Below, piece after piece: positions 1-15,000 of a DNA stretch of 64,000 nt (position 1 is the stretch's first letter; each line of letters starts with the position of its first letter). Origin of the DNA: Owenia fusiformis. Taxonomy: Eukaryota; Annelida; Polychaeta; Sabellida; Oweniidae. The notes beneath the pieces are model-generated. The model was not told the origin of the DNA. It saw nothing but the letters and a program-made list of their open reading frames with translations, and ran no database searches. The DNA is taken from assembly GCA_903813345.2 (NCBI GenBank), contig CAIIXF020000008.1, forward strand, positions 27,574,822 to 27,638,821, written 5' to 3'. The translations under genes were made by a program, and so were the position numbers.

Positions 1-19
1 TTTTTCAAAATCATTTTAG

Positions 20-3000
20 GGCATGGGGTAAAGATTTGGTGGCTGTTGTGTGTCGGCTGTTGGAGTCTGACATAGATGTTACAATTAACAAAGATGGGAG
101 TGATGATTACAAAAAAGCTCTCGTCTCAAGTCTTTTCTTGAAGTTTTACCTGAAAATCAATGCTATAGTGCTATCACAGGTATATGTAAACTATGAACAT
201 GAAATAACATTTTCCTAAAACGAATAAATGTTACCCCTTTTCTAACACAAACGGACACGGGTAACAGATGGTCCCTACCGAGCCATGCCGTGACACGGTC
301 GAGAAATTGCTAGCGGAAGAACTACATGTGACGTCTACAATACTTAGTTAATGTTCAATAGATTCCATAGACTATAAATTTCAACTTTTTAATGTTAACT
401 CCAGACTGATCCGTCACCTGACATGTCGAGTGTACGCAGTCATCCATTGAGTAAAGCAAGTGAGATATTTGAAGATGTACCTCCAGAACAAGCAGCCGAA
501 GACAGAGTAGGCAGACCCATGGTACACAAGGCCGCACTACAGCAGACTACTGGAGAAGCAGTGTTCTGTGATGACCTACCAATGTATAAAGGTATATGAA
601 CAGACAACGTTGCTTCTGTTTTTTCCTGATTCACTTTTGGAATCCTAGAATGTATATTTAATTTTAGATATATTAATATAAACAATTTTAGATATGTTTC
701 AATAGATTATGGAATCGAAGTAAAGTAGCGCACAAACATTCGAATTGAAATAAAAGTGAAGGATACAGCAATTGCTAAAATGTTGACTCTGAATTATGTT
801 TACCTGTATGTTTAGATGAGATTCATATAGCATTAGTGTTAAGTCACAGAGTACATGCTAACATAGTGAAGATTGACGCATCGAAAGCAGAATCCTTGGC
901 CGGGGTGCTAAGCTTCATCAGCTTTAAGGATATTCCAAATCAGCAGTCCAATATTGCAGAACATGTGTTTGCAGATAAAGAGGTGAGATATCACAATATT
1001 ATGAAATGAACACCCCCTCATCATATGTTCCAAGTGCATACAGTAAAGCAAATGTTATGAAAGCTAGAATGAATGGAAATTTTACATGAAAGTGACAAAT
1101 TCAAATATTCGTTAAAATTCTGGTCAATTGTGAGAAAATCAGGATCACGGGATGCAAGACCTGAAACAGTTTCCTACAGGATTTGAAGATACAATAGCAT
1201 GGTATCTAGGATTATTATCTGTATCTAACATGAATATGCCTTGCATCAAATGGTGAAGGTCGTAGCATTTTCTCCAGATGGAAAGACTAGTTCTTGCGAA
1301 TATATATATTTTGTTGACAAAATGCAGTTTTTAAAAAGTGATGATATCAGACAAAAATAACTGAATAAGGTATGATTTTGAACCGGATTTAGCCTCTAGA
1401 TCTAATTCTATCTGTAACTAATGATAATTAAAAGTTGCTTTATACTAGATCCTAGTGACAATTCTGTTTTGATGTTTATTGTTTTTTGAGTTAAGGTGAA
1501 GTATGAAGGCCATGTGATAGGTGCCATTATAGCTAAGACGGAGGCCCGTGCCAGAGCAGCAGCAAACAATGTGCTCGTAGAGTATGATGATTTGCCTTCT
1601 ATTGTCACACTTGAGGTACTGATATGCATTTTAAAGTGTTATTGAGCATTTCCACAAAGCATTTGCTCCTTGTTACTCTAAGATATGAGGAGGTATTTTG
1701 AAATTTCATTCAAGAGCGGAAGTCCTATGACATACGAACGAAGAGATGTTTTCTTCAGACCATTACTTGGACATCTTACAGCGGGATAATAATTTTATGT
1801 GATTATGTGTTTTGTTGTTTTTACAATGCTTCATTATACAGGACGCAATCAAAAAGGAAAACTTCATGGCTGGCCATCCAGTTGTTTTAAAGCATGGCGA
1901 TATAGATAAAGCTTTCCAGGAATCAGATGTAACAATTGAAGGTAATTTAAATCATCATGGCTAATAGTTAAAGAGCTCAAAATGAATAATCATATAAGCA
2001 TTAACATGACACATTAACACCATCCGACTCCGAACTACTGAAATCACAAAGTGTAACAATTTGTTAATAACACGGAACGCCAAAGCCGGTCTTAAAAACG
2101 GTAGTTATATCATTGTCACCACGTCTTCCTGTTGTTGGCATTATTGAAGGATTATTGACGACAAACGTTTGTATTTGGTATTTTATGTCACCACAATCTC
2201 CAACATATTTGTGGACGGTGTTTGGCGATCAGTGGTTGATGTACGTTGTCTGTGACAAATGGTAGGTGGTGACATTGTGCATTTTAATGCTTTGCACATG
2301 TAATATTTCCTGCAATTGGTACTGTACTAGTATAGATCTGAGAAATGTTATCACATGACAACAGTTATTTTTGTAAATAACATATCGTCTCAGGTGAAAT
2401 TGCAATGAACGGCCAAGAACACTTTTACATGGAAACCCAAGTATGTCGGGTCGTACCAACAGGAGAAGAACAAGAATTGGAGATTGTTTCATCCACACAA
2501 TTCCTATCAGAAGTACAGGTACAACCATAGTGAATCTTGATTTTTATATCGTGAATCTAGATTTCGACTATCTCAAATCTTTATATCGATGTATGGCCTA
2601 GTAATAACATCTGACGTTTATCCAGATCGTTTACTTTACTTTTGAGAATGGGGATCAACTGGAAACGAAAATTTGATATGTCCTTGTTTCTGTTTGATAC
2701 CCAGTGATTTGCCAACTAGGTATCATTTCATGCATTTTGTTTTATAAAGTCGACTAATTTCTTTTAAAGACCGGCGTGTCTAACTTACTCAATGTTCCCA
2801 AAAACCGTTTAACAGTAAAAATCAAGCGGCTTGGAGGAGGTTTCGGAGGGAAGGAGGAGTCTCCGATATATGTGGCTGCCATAGCATCCATAGCAGCGCT
2901 AAAGTAGGTTAAAAACTTAAACCACATTCAAGTTATTGTGTCCATAGTGATTTTATTATATGTGACATAAACATTGATTTCTAGACCCAATAAAAATAAA

Positions 3001-6000
3001 ATAGAGTATGTGAGTATGTAATTAATGTTAGTTACAGTTAGATAGGAACACTCATATTGTATAAAATAACGAAGAGACCAATCATGAAATGTGAATAATC
3101 CAGAATATATCCGTCTATGTTGTTTCAGGTACAATAAACCCGTACGACTGGTTTTAGACAGACGTACCGATATGAGAGTTACACACAAGAGACAGGAGAC
3201 ATGGACTAGATACAAGGTGTGTTAAATAATGAAAAATATCTGGCCAATTATTAGTGTAAAGATCTATCTGGTATCAGTTATTTACTCAGTACTCACAAGA
3301 AAAAAATCTTTATTTCAACAACTCTTGACAAAATTGTTTCAATTTTAGGCTATATTCGGCTCATACCATTCCTTGTCAATTTTTTCTAACAATACCCAAA
3401 GTGAAAACTGTATTTGAGAAAAAACTATCGATTTTTACACTAATATTCTATAAATGTTGTTACCATTTTATTATTCGGGAGAATTTAAACAATTTTCCCC
3501 ATTTTGGCACTTGGAATCATTTAACTTCATTAATTTATAACAAATAGTGGATCTTTTGGGAGATATTGTATACGAGATTGTAAGGAATAAATTGGTAGGC
3601 CAGCTGTACAGGTTGCTTGCAATTTTGTCACTCCCTATCGATCTGATTCTCCCTTAATTTTAAACTCAATAAACAAGTGCATTTTATAAATGTTTGTCAT
3701 AATTTTTTATAACATCATATTAAGGTTGGATGCTCAAAATCTGGTAAGATCCTTGCTAAGGAAGTGAGTGTCTACACCAATGCTGGTTACACACCTGGCT
3801 TTTTTGGATTCGTGAGTAATAATACCACTGCACAGAAATGTTTACCGAGTAACTAAATCAAATGGCGATGGTTAAGTGCTTTTATCATGTAAGATAATGA
3901 ACATAGTAGTACAGAAAAACAGTCATCTGTTTCTGTGACCATTTCTTGCCTTGTTTGGTTAGAAATTAATATTCATTTGCGTCAGTTATAAGCATTAATT
4001 AAATGTTTAAAAGAAAATGTATCTCTATTTTAATATGTTACGCTACATATAGGTAATGTGATAGTTGAATTGAGTGAATGAATCTTTTGATTCTGTAGGT
4101 CCCAGCTGCTTCCCTGTTCTGTTTAGCTTCCGAGCAGGGATACAAGATAGACAACTTCAAGCTATCAGCATATACATGTTTGACTAATACGAACCCTAGG
4201 GCGCCCATGAGGGGCTTCATGACTCCCCCACTGGCCCTACTTATGCAGGCAATCATGAATGACATCGCCTTAAAACTTAACATACCCGACACTCAGGTAT
4301 TTAATTAAAGGCTACGATCTTGCAGCGTTCGTTATCAACCATTTGTAGATCTCATGACATTTGTTATCATTTATTCACAAACTATGATCTGTTGACTTCA
4401 AAATATTAGATATAATTTATTTACGAACTACGATCTGTCGATCTTACAACACTAATTATCATTTATTTACCTACTACGATCTGTCGATCTCACAATATCA
4501 ATCATTATTTATTTACAAAATACGATATGTTGACTTCAAAATATTAGTTATCACTTATTTACAAACTACGATCTGTCGATCTCACAACATTAATTATCTA
4601 TTTATTTACAAAATACGATCTGTTGACTTCAATATATTAGTCATCATTTATCTACAAACTACGATCTGTCGATCTTACATCATTAAATATAATATATTTA
4701 CAAACTTCGACCTGTCGAACTCACAACATTAGTAATCACTTATTTACAAACTACGATTCTGTCGACCTCACATCATTAGTTATCATTTATTTACAAGCTA
4801 CGATTTGTCGATCGCACAACATTAGTTATCATTTATTTACAAACTACGATCTGTCGATTGCACAACATTAGTTATCATTTATTCACATACTTTGTTTCAT
4901 CGATTTCACAATATAAGGCGAATTAATGTTTCTGCTCATGTCACAACAATTACAGGTTCATGAAATCAACATGTACAAAAGTGGGGACCATACGTTCTAT
5001 AACAGGGAGTTGATGGATGCGGGTAGTTTAAAAGTCTGCTGGGAGACATGCCTAAACAATAGTGACTATTACAATAGAAGAACTCAGGTAGACAACTATA
5101 ACAGGTAATAGTCTGATCTGTTACGCAGAATATGCCATATATTTATGATTGATCTACGGGAGGTTGATGTACAGTATAGATACAGTGCATATATGGCACA
5201 TATTCTTTGAGCCAAAATAGGCAACGTAAACCATGGCCTTTGACATGCAGCAAATGTTTTAAATGCTCTTACCACCCTAACAATTTAAAGTCGAGTCCCC
5301 AATTTAATGAACCATGCATACCAACAATACAATATGCTATGGTGTGTACAACCTTTACAATGATACTTTAAAGGTCAGGGTGTGTGGTATCTTTTCCTAC
5401 AAAAGACATGATCATCCGATTATCCCAAAATTTGCTTTCTGTGTTACAGAAGTTCAAGATGGACGAAGAAAGGACTTTGTGCTATACCCATATACAGACA
5501 CGTAGGAATAGGATTCTTTAGGCATATGGGACAGGTTAATGAAATTCTTAATTGAAGGATAAGCATTTGATTCTTACTTAAAGCTATAGCCAAATAATAT
5601 GACTCCATATTATGCTCCAATCTAATGAAATCTAATGAAATAAACACCTCAATATTTCGATACGTTAAAATCACGTACAGCTGATAAACATATCGACTGG
5701 TTTTTCTCATTTTTAAGTCTCATTATTGCTACTTTCAATTAAGTGTAATATAGGATAACTGTAAAATAGGATAACTGCAATTGTTAGTGAGAAATGTTGC
5801 TAGCAACTATTGAAGCGAGCTCCGTACCTTCAGCCCTTAGTGTGTAATTTTTTGGATGTTACAGTACGTCTCAAAAGTCGGGTCCAAAGCCTTTTAGTCG
5901 GACTATCTACCCGCATAAGTGAACATCTACAAAGATGGTTCTGTACGGTGGTGTCTTATCATATGCTACATCTATATCATATTTCTAGGTTGTGGCTTTG

Positions 6001-9000
6001 GTGAATATCTTCAAAGATGGTTCTGCATGGTCGAACATGGTTGTGTCTGTATACAAACGAGTTATCATATGCTACCTCTGTATCATATTTTTATTGTGCT
6101 GCCTTACTCGTGGCCGAAGTGAACATCTTCAGAGATGGTTCTGTACGGCGGTGTCTGTAAATAATCTGGTTATCATATGCTACATCTAGATCATATTTCT
6201 AGGTTGTGGCTTTGGTGAATATCTTTTCAAAGATGGTTCTGTACGGTGGTGTCTATATACAATCGGGTTATCATATGCTACATCTAGATCATATTTCTAG
6301 GGTGTGGCCGAAGTGAACATCTTCAAAGATGGTTCTGTATGGCGGTGTCTGTAAACAATCTGGTTATCATATGCTACATCTAGATCATATTTCTAGGTTG
6401 TGGCTTTGGTGAATATCTTCTCAAAGATGGTTCTGTACGGTGGTGTCTATATACAATCGGGTTATCATATGCTACATCTAGATCATATTTCTAGGGTGTG
6501 GCCGTAGTGAACATCTTCAAAGATGGTTCTGTGTTGTGGTGTCTGTAAACAATCGGGTTATCATATGCTACATCTAGATCAGATTTCTAGGTTGTGGCTT
6601 TGGTGAATATCTTCAAAGATGGTTCTGTACGGTGGTGTCTATATACAATCGGGTTATCATATGCTACATCTAGATCAGATTTCTAGGTTGTGGCTTTGAT
6701 GAATATCTTCAAAAATGGTTCTGTACGGTGGTGTCTGTATACAATCGGGTTATCATATGCTACATCTAGATCATATTTCTAGGTTGTGGCTTTGGTGAAT
6801 ATCTTCAAAGATAGTTCTGCATGGTCGAACATGGTTGTGTCTGTATACAAACGAGTTATCATATGCTACCTCTGTATCCTATTTCTATTGTGCTGCCTTA
6901 CTAGTGACCATGCAAAGATGGTTCTGTATGTATCAGTCATGGCGATGTCTGTCTAACGAGTTCTTTACTTTCAGCCCTAAGTGTGTAATTTCTTGGATGT
7001 TGCAGTATGTCTCAAAAATTGAGAACGTCAAACTCCATAGTTTTACCTTACTTGGGTACAAAGCCTTTTAGTCGGACTATCTACAAATAGGTTATCATAT
7101 GCTACTTCTATGTCACATTTCTAAGATGTGGCCTTCTACAAAGATGGTCCTGTATGTTGGTGTCTGTATACAATCAGGTTATCATAGTATGCTACCTCTA
7201 TATATCATATTTCTAGGCTGCGGCTTAGTGAACATCTACTACAAAGATGGTCCTGTACGGTGGTGTCTGTATACAATCGGGTTATCATATGCTACCTCTA
7301 TATCATATTTGTAGGGTGCCGCCTTAGTGAACATCTACCAAGATGGTTCTGTATGGATCAGCCATGGTGGTGTCGAGATGGGACAAGGCCTGCACACTAA
7401 ACTTATCCAGGTAAATTATAAGACATCATTTTCTTTACACAAGACAAGAAAAAACCCAAATCCTCAGAGAAGCAAATCCTACCGAAAAAAGTATTTTATA
7501 AAATCAGTACTATTTGAACATTTCATGATATAAGTAACCAGGTCGTAGTATTATTAGGCCATCAGCTTCACCCCAAAATTTATGTTATCGGTACAAAGTT
7601 AGGGGAATAATGCTCATAGTGATTTTTGGCAAGGTAAATACCTCCAGAGTAAGAAGATATGTGATAGCATTGCAGGAGTGGTAGCTTATGGGTGTTATCG
7701 CCCATTATTCAAAATGGCTGCTATTGCGCTTTTTACCAAATAAAAGAAATCATATCTTAGTATAATGAGAGACAAAAACAGTGATTATTAAGTCTATTTC
7801 TGGGTTTTAGGGGTCAAGGATTTCATTTATGTCAAAATCCAAATCATCAAAAAATTGCTTTATACGGAAATCAAAGATGGCCACCAAAATGGGTCTCAAA
7901 ACAAATATGTTACTATTGATATAAGCTAAAAAAGCTCAAAGAACGGTTAAAAATTGACTTTGGAGACCATGAATAGGTTTTAGAGGCTGAGGATTTTATT
8001 TGTGTCTAAATTTAAGTAATAATAGAAATCCTTTATATGAAATTCCAAGATGGCCACCAAAATGAGTGCCAAACTGAATATGTAAACCATTTATATAAAC
8101 TCAAAGAACAGTTAAAAATTGCTTTTGCAGACCATGATAGGGTTTTAAAGGTCAATACAGATTCCAGCCATGGATACATCTAAGTGATTAAAGAATACCT
8201 TCAGAAATTTGAAATGGCTGCCAAAATGGCTAAACATATGGCTGCTAAAATGAATTTATACGCATATAGAAAAGTTGGAAAAGTAATGTATGTAATAAAT
8301 ATCTGAAACTAGGTTTCAATTTAGCCTTTACCAAAGTCATCTTAACCTTTCCTCATATTAAAATCCAAAATGGTCACCAAAATGGGTGCCAAAATGAATA
8401 TTTACATGTACATACATGTATATCTATAAGCATTAACAGAGGATGTTGGCAAGTGATTGTGGTATCTTTGACTTGTTAACTAGGATCTAGGGATTGAGGA
8501 TTTCAGTTACCATTGAAATTTTTTCTTTTTACTTTAATTGTTAAATTGTTGTCTTGATGAAAATCAAAGATGGCTGCCAAAATCACTGCCAAATTGGCTG
8601 TTGGTTAAGTTTTTTCCTTTTTTCTAGCTTATTTCTCTCTTTATCTGTTATAACCTCTATATTTTCAGTGTTCTTTGTTGTTTTCATTTTTGTCTTTGTT
8701 TTTTGTTTCCTTTCTTTTGTTTTCTTTGCTGCCTTTCAATTTTCTTGTTTTATTTGTGTTTTCTCATTTGTGTTTTCTTTGTTTGTTCATTTTCTTTGTT
8801 TTTCTCTTTTTCTTTTTTCTTGGAATTAGAGTCAATAAGAGCTTTCGGGATACACCAAAATTTAACTTGGTCCATTGTCAAGAGCTGATTCCCAGAGTGC
8901 TAAAACACTTATTAACCTTTTTGGGTGTGTGTTTGTTTGAGATCATTGGAACCAAAGTTACCTATGTAAGTTGATGTTGATTACTTTGATGGCCATCTTG

Positions 9001-12000
9001 CTCCTAAGTTGCCCAGGTAACCTTTGCAAGTCATCCTTCTTACTATGTTGATGTTGCTCTTTCTCCTCAGCCTATGTTGTTGTAATGGAAGTTACATAGT
9101 TGGAAAAGTCATAGGAGAATAACACCAAACTGAAAGCATGAGACTTTGAACCAACTCCCTGCATGGCTAAGGTCAATAGCTTTTATTCATTTTTCTAGTT
9201 CTCACAGATGCTGTTGATATCTTTAAGAAACTCATCAAAATATTTCCCTGGATATTCAATTATCTCATCATGGATAGTATGAATAATTGCACATTAGCTG
9301 CCTTTGTATACCACTCAGCTGAAAAGATTCCTTGGATTGCACTAGATACATGCCCAATTGGCCATCATCTCGAGGCAGCTTAGAATCCGTTGTGCTCCAG
9401 GGAATGACTAGATCATAACAGTGATGATGTCCATAAAGGCTTGGCAAGAAGGATGTTTTGTGTCATCATTCACTTTGAGACCTCTTTGCTTGGACTCTTC
9501 TGCTTTCACAATCCAGTTCATTGCTGCGATGAAGAGAGTACAATTAAGATACAAGTACATCCCATCAGGGCCATCTTGGATATTCAAATAAGTGTATTCC
9601 AAAATTACTTATTGTTTCGGCAGCCATTTTGGTTATCCAAATAAAAGAATTATTTGATGACTAAGACATAATTAAAGTTCTCGCCCATTGAAACCTAGAC
9701 ATGGTCTCCAAAATCATTTTGAACATATATTAATAGTAACATATTCATTTTGGCAGCCATCTTCGATTTCCACATCAAGTTATTCTTTGATGACTAAGAC
9801 AATAAAATCATTGACCCCCTATAACACTTTCATGGTCTACAAAATTAATTTTTATCCGTTCTTTGAGCTTATATCAATACATGTAGTTACATTTTCATTT
9901 TGATGGCCATCTTGGATTTCCATACAAAGCAATTCTTTGCTGACTTAGACTTAAATGAGACATAAATGAAATCCTTGACCCCTAAACCCTTTCATTGTCT
10001 ACAAAATTGCTTGTTATCTGTTCCTTGAGCTTACATGTATATCAATACTGTAATGACATATTCGTTTTGGCACCTATTTTGCGGCCATCTTGGATTTCAA
10101 TATAAAGTAATCCTTTGATAAAATAGCTTTAGACATGAATAAAATCTTTAGACTCTAAAACCTCTTCTAAAACTCTTCAAAATCATGTTGAAACGTTTTT
10201 GAGCTTGTATCATTAGTACATATTTGTTTTTGAACCAAATTTGGCGGCTATCTTGGATTTTGATATGAATTAATGTTTGATGACTTGGATTTAGGCATAA
10301 CTCAAATCTTTGACCCCTAAAACCCAGAATTAGGCCCTAAAATCACTGATTTTGCCTCTCAGTAACCTTAGATATAACTTCTTTTGTTTGGTAGCAAGCA
10401 CACCGGCGGCCATTTTGAAAAATGGGTGATAACACCTATTAAGCTACCACTTCTGCAATGCTATCGCATATTTTCTTACTCTAGGGGTCTAGACCTTCCC
10501 AAAAATAACCATGGCCAGTATTCCCCTGATTTAGTACCGACCACCCCCCCCCCCCCCAGGCTGATTGCCTATATCCTTTTTTGGCATAATTACACAAGAA
10601 ATTCCTGATGCAATATGCATAAACCATCAATCAACATTTAAGTTGAAACAAAATAAGAGTTACACAATAAAATGGCATCTCTAGCTCATTCGTTTACATG
10701 ATATCTTGATAAGTACATTTTCATGAACATCATTGAATAAACATATTATATATTCGTCTCAGAGTTTATACAATTTAACAAATATGGGTATTGTTACACA
10801 ATGGAATCCTGAAGAATGTGCATAGCACATCACCGATACATTTGACTTGACAATAGTCCCTGATCTGATTTCCAAAAGGGCTCTAGAAAAGGGGTTTTGT
10901 TGTCCGGTACTTTCCCACATAAAATGATTGTACCGTTTGAAAGAACAGACTTCCCTCTTAAAGAAAACACCTCTTCTATTGATAGAAACAGGGGCAAAAG
11001 GCACCAAAACGGGGTTCGACAAGGTGGCATTCTGAAGTCTAACTTTCTTGTCATCACGATTCCAGGTAAACCATCAGACGGATTTACTTCAAATTTTCAC
11101 ACATATTACATGGTAAGAAGTTCTAGAGCTGATTAACTTTGCGCCGGCCATCTTGCATTCTGGCTGCCATCTTGGAATTTTTTTTAGATAAATATTGTCA
11201 TCGCGATTTCACAAAAACCACATAACAGATGTACTTCAAATGTTCACACATGTTACATTGTAAAAAGTCCTAGACCTCATTATTTTTTCGGTGGCCATCT
11301 TGCATTCTGGCAGCCATCTTGAAAGTTTTAAGATAAATCTTGTAATCACGATTTCAGGAAAACCAAACGGATTTACCTCAAATTTCCACACGTATTACAT
11401 GGTTAGGAGTTCTAGAGCTAATTAACCTTTCGGCGGCCATCTTGCATTCATTCTGGCGGCCATCTTGAAGTTTTTGGGATAAATCTTGTCATCGTGATTC
11501 CAGGAAAACCACTTTACTGATTTTCTTGAAACTTTTACACATGTTACATGGAAGGTTACATGCTACCGTTTATATTGATATAAACAGGGGCAAAAGGCAC
11601 TAAAATGGGGTAAGACAAGGTGGCATTCTGAATGCAACCTTTCACTATGTTTCTTTACTTTATACCACATAAGTGCATATTTCGTGTATGGTATCAAATG
11701 AGCTTTAAAATATCGATATATTGGTAGAAACAGGGGCAAAAGGCAGTAAAGTGGGGTTACACAAGGTGATATTCTAAGGACAATGTTATCTATTTTTCTG
11801 TATTTTAAACCACATAATTTGACATAAATGCATATTTGGTGTATGATATCATATTTTATATTGATAGAAACATGGGCAAGAGGCGCTACAATGGGGTAAC
11901 ACACGGTGATATTATAAAATACATATTTTTACTCTGCTTCTGTACTTTATACCACTTAAATGCATTTTGTGTATGACATCGATTGATTTTTAGAATAAAT

Positions 12001-15000
12001 AACGACATTTCATCAAAAAGAAAAAAGATTATTGAAAACGTCAAACATTTCTTTGAAAGCCATTATTGCACAGCGATTTTTTGAGAGCGAAATGTATGCT
12101 AAACTGGCCTTGATCTGAGTATATAACGGAATTAAAGCTCTTTTAAAAGAAAATATAAATGTGTGGAAAATCTTTCACTGTGCATCATGTCACCGAAATG
12201 TTCTTCATGTAGTTGAATTATCTTCTGGACAGGTGATCACACAGGAGAAGAGACCTGCGTATCATATCCTTACTAAATATAAACAAAAATGAGAAAGGAA
12301 AAAAGTGTAAAGCAACCTAGTGGGAAAAGCAAACTCTAAAGTGTAAAACTGGCAAACAAAAATCAAACCTGAATATCCCAAAACAATAATCTAATATGGG
12401 AATAAACAGTATCCACACCGTTCATTGACCAATTCCTCATCAACGACCACAACTCCAAGGGACATTCCATTCATACTGAAGTCATTAAAATACATGTTGA
12501 AGAAAAATTGAAAATGATGATATCCAATACTCATAAGATCAAAAATAGTTGTAGATACTAGTACTCATAAAAGCTGCAGACAACGTTTCTTCATCAGGAA
12601 AACAAGCTGTCTCTTAGTCAGATATTAACTAACGAGCTGGTTGAGAGCACCAGCATGTCAAACTATGTGAATGGGCTCTGTATCCACAATGTTGCGAGTT
12701 CGAGACACTTTTTTGTGATTTTTTTTTATTTTTTTTATTTTATTTCATCGTTTACTTATACTACATACAATATGAATACAAATAAATATGAATACAACCA
12801 TACAAAAATCAAATTACAATCAATCAAAAATACAGGCATATTGAATTAAAAGTTTTTGATTAAATTTTCAATCCACAATGCTAAAACAGTTTCCCTTTCT
12901 ATGACATGAAATATAGATTCATAAAAATGTAAATTTGTAACAAAAGCTGTTCTTATATCAAATCTTTTCCAACTCTCGTGATCTTCAGAAAAATTGCACC
13001 AATTATTATAAATTGTTATGCCAAGAATTGTTATTATGACATTTCTAAATTTGGTGATATTGTTCCCTGGTAAAAATCCAGTAACAATATGTTTGTATTT
13101 AATTTGACACTTTAACGTTGCACTTAACTCTTGCCACACATGTCTTACCTTTATGCATTCAAATAACATATGTTTCATGTTGTGTAATTCATGACAATTT
13201 CTTGAAACTTTATTATTCCATTTAGATACGAGATATCCACATGCCAGTAGATTGTTCAATATTTTGAAATTAAATTCTGAGAAGTAATTATAACTCATGT
13301 TCATTAATTTCTGATTATAAATACTTTTCCATTGATGCTGTTCTGCAATAGTAAAACAAGTACTCCAGTATGTTTCATGAATGTTTCTTTCAAATTTAAG
13401 ATTTCTCAAAATGTTGTAGAAAAATTTGGCTTTTTTACCTTCAAGTTTAATAAACTGATTTTCAATCAAAAATTCTGTTTTATCTTTTACATTAATGAAT
13501 GGTTGATTAGTTTTATCACGATTTGAACAGACACTCATAATAGTTTTCTTGATTGTATATAATTCTATCATCCAGTTCCTCTTTCCAAGTAAAACCTGAG
13601 TACATGACTGACTGCTTTTAAAAGAACCATTTGGATTAAAGAAATCCTTTACATAAACAAAACCTGACTGTATCCAGTTTTTAAAGTATAAAACTTTTCC
13701 TCTATTTTGGAATCGCCTGTTACACCATAAAACCTCGCTGAAAATATCATCACTTTTAATTTTGTCATTTGTTATAAATGTTTCACATGTGTTGAATGAG
13801 CAAAATATGTCCTTATAAAAAGGTGTTAGTATGTTTATGCCATTTATTGATTGTTGGTCAAAGTTGCAGTTCAGGAAAGTTTCTAATTTTAGACCGGTTT
13901 TCTTTATAAGGTACGATGGAAAAAGTTTCCATGATGTTTTGCTAGTAAGTAGTCTATTTATCCAAATAGACTGAAGACTTTGTATTTTAAGCTTAATATC
14001 TACTACGTTTAATCCCCCATCCTCTATTGCTCCAATTATTGAATTTCTTTTCACTTTATCCTTCCCATTCCATAAAAAGTCAAAAAACATTCTCTCTATT
14101 TGTTTAATGATTGACTCCTCAATTTCCATAACTGTAAAATTGTATACAAGCTTTGATATTGATGGGGGAATTAATAATTTGAGCTTTTCCAAAATATGTT
14201 AATTTTCTCATTTTCCATGTTTGTAATAGTTGTTTTAGGTCTCTTAGTCTTGATTCCCAGTTTAAAGAATGACACTTGTGCTCTTTGTGTTTATTAATCA
14301 ACAAAAACCACTTAAACCTGCACTAAAACTGTGTGTCAGATCGATATAAGTATAGGGTTTGGAAACTAACTTAACACTGCTACAATATCAACATAAGCTT
14401 TCAATAGTAGTGACGATGCAGAAACATGCAAAATGTCACCACACCTTGCTTGTTAAGTATACAGTACACATTACCTACTGACCAGTGTCAAGATAAACGT
14501 TCGAAGCTATTACAATATCACCCGATCACTAGTGGTGGTGAGATAAAAATAATGTATAGAAAAGTCTACTGAACCAAAATAAACTATGTGATAGAAGTTA
14601 AACTGAGTGTTTACTCTAAGTTTTCAACTAAATATATTACTAATGAGTAATGTTTTATCGAAAAGAAAAAATCATTTCATGTTATATAAAATCAAATAAA
14701 TTAATTGTATTTTTTTCGTAGTGTTAGTTACACCAGTAATGATAAGCCTGTTTATAAAGTGGTGTTAACTAGACTTTATAATTTAACAGTCATAAAAGTA
14801 ATAATAAACCTGTTTACAAAGTGGTCTTAACTAGAGTAAAGAATTTAACAGTCATAAAACCTAAAAAATATACCAGGAAGCGACCATCGTGAATGTAAAT
14901 GTATAAAGCACGGATGCCATAGGAAACGGAACAAAAGTTATAACAGAACCTAGCATGGAGAAAGTGTAACAGGTAAATTGTATTAAAAGTAGTATAGATC

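Noticed and set aside
440-685. Minus-strand ORF, repeated at 44221-44466
   Set aside because: Antisense to exon 16 in both copies, conserved only because the exon is.
4318-4915. Regular 46-bp repeats that could suggest a CRISPR array
   Set aside because: There are no unique spacers between fixed repeats, units are degenerate throughout, and the array lies in an intron of a eukaryotic gene.
5314-5534. In-frame stop when exon 26 is read as [16 protein letters not shown]
   Set aside because: That is the wrong phase. With the two bases carried from exon 25 it reads [13 protein letters not shown] and stays open.
5810-7314. Several ORFs containing [10 protein letters not shown]
   Set aside because: They are repeat units of the exon 27 array read through the intron, not separate genes.
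8554-8974. Overlapping plus-strand ORFs rich in Phe, Leu and Val
   Set aside because: They come from a T-rich low-complexity stretch in the middle of foldback element 1.
10545-10559. Run of about 15 C as a special signal
   Set aside because: A simple homopolymer at the end of foldback element 1; the length may also be an assembly artefact.
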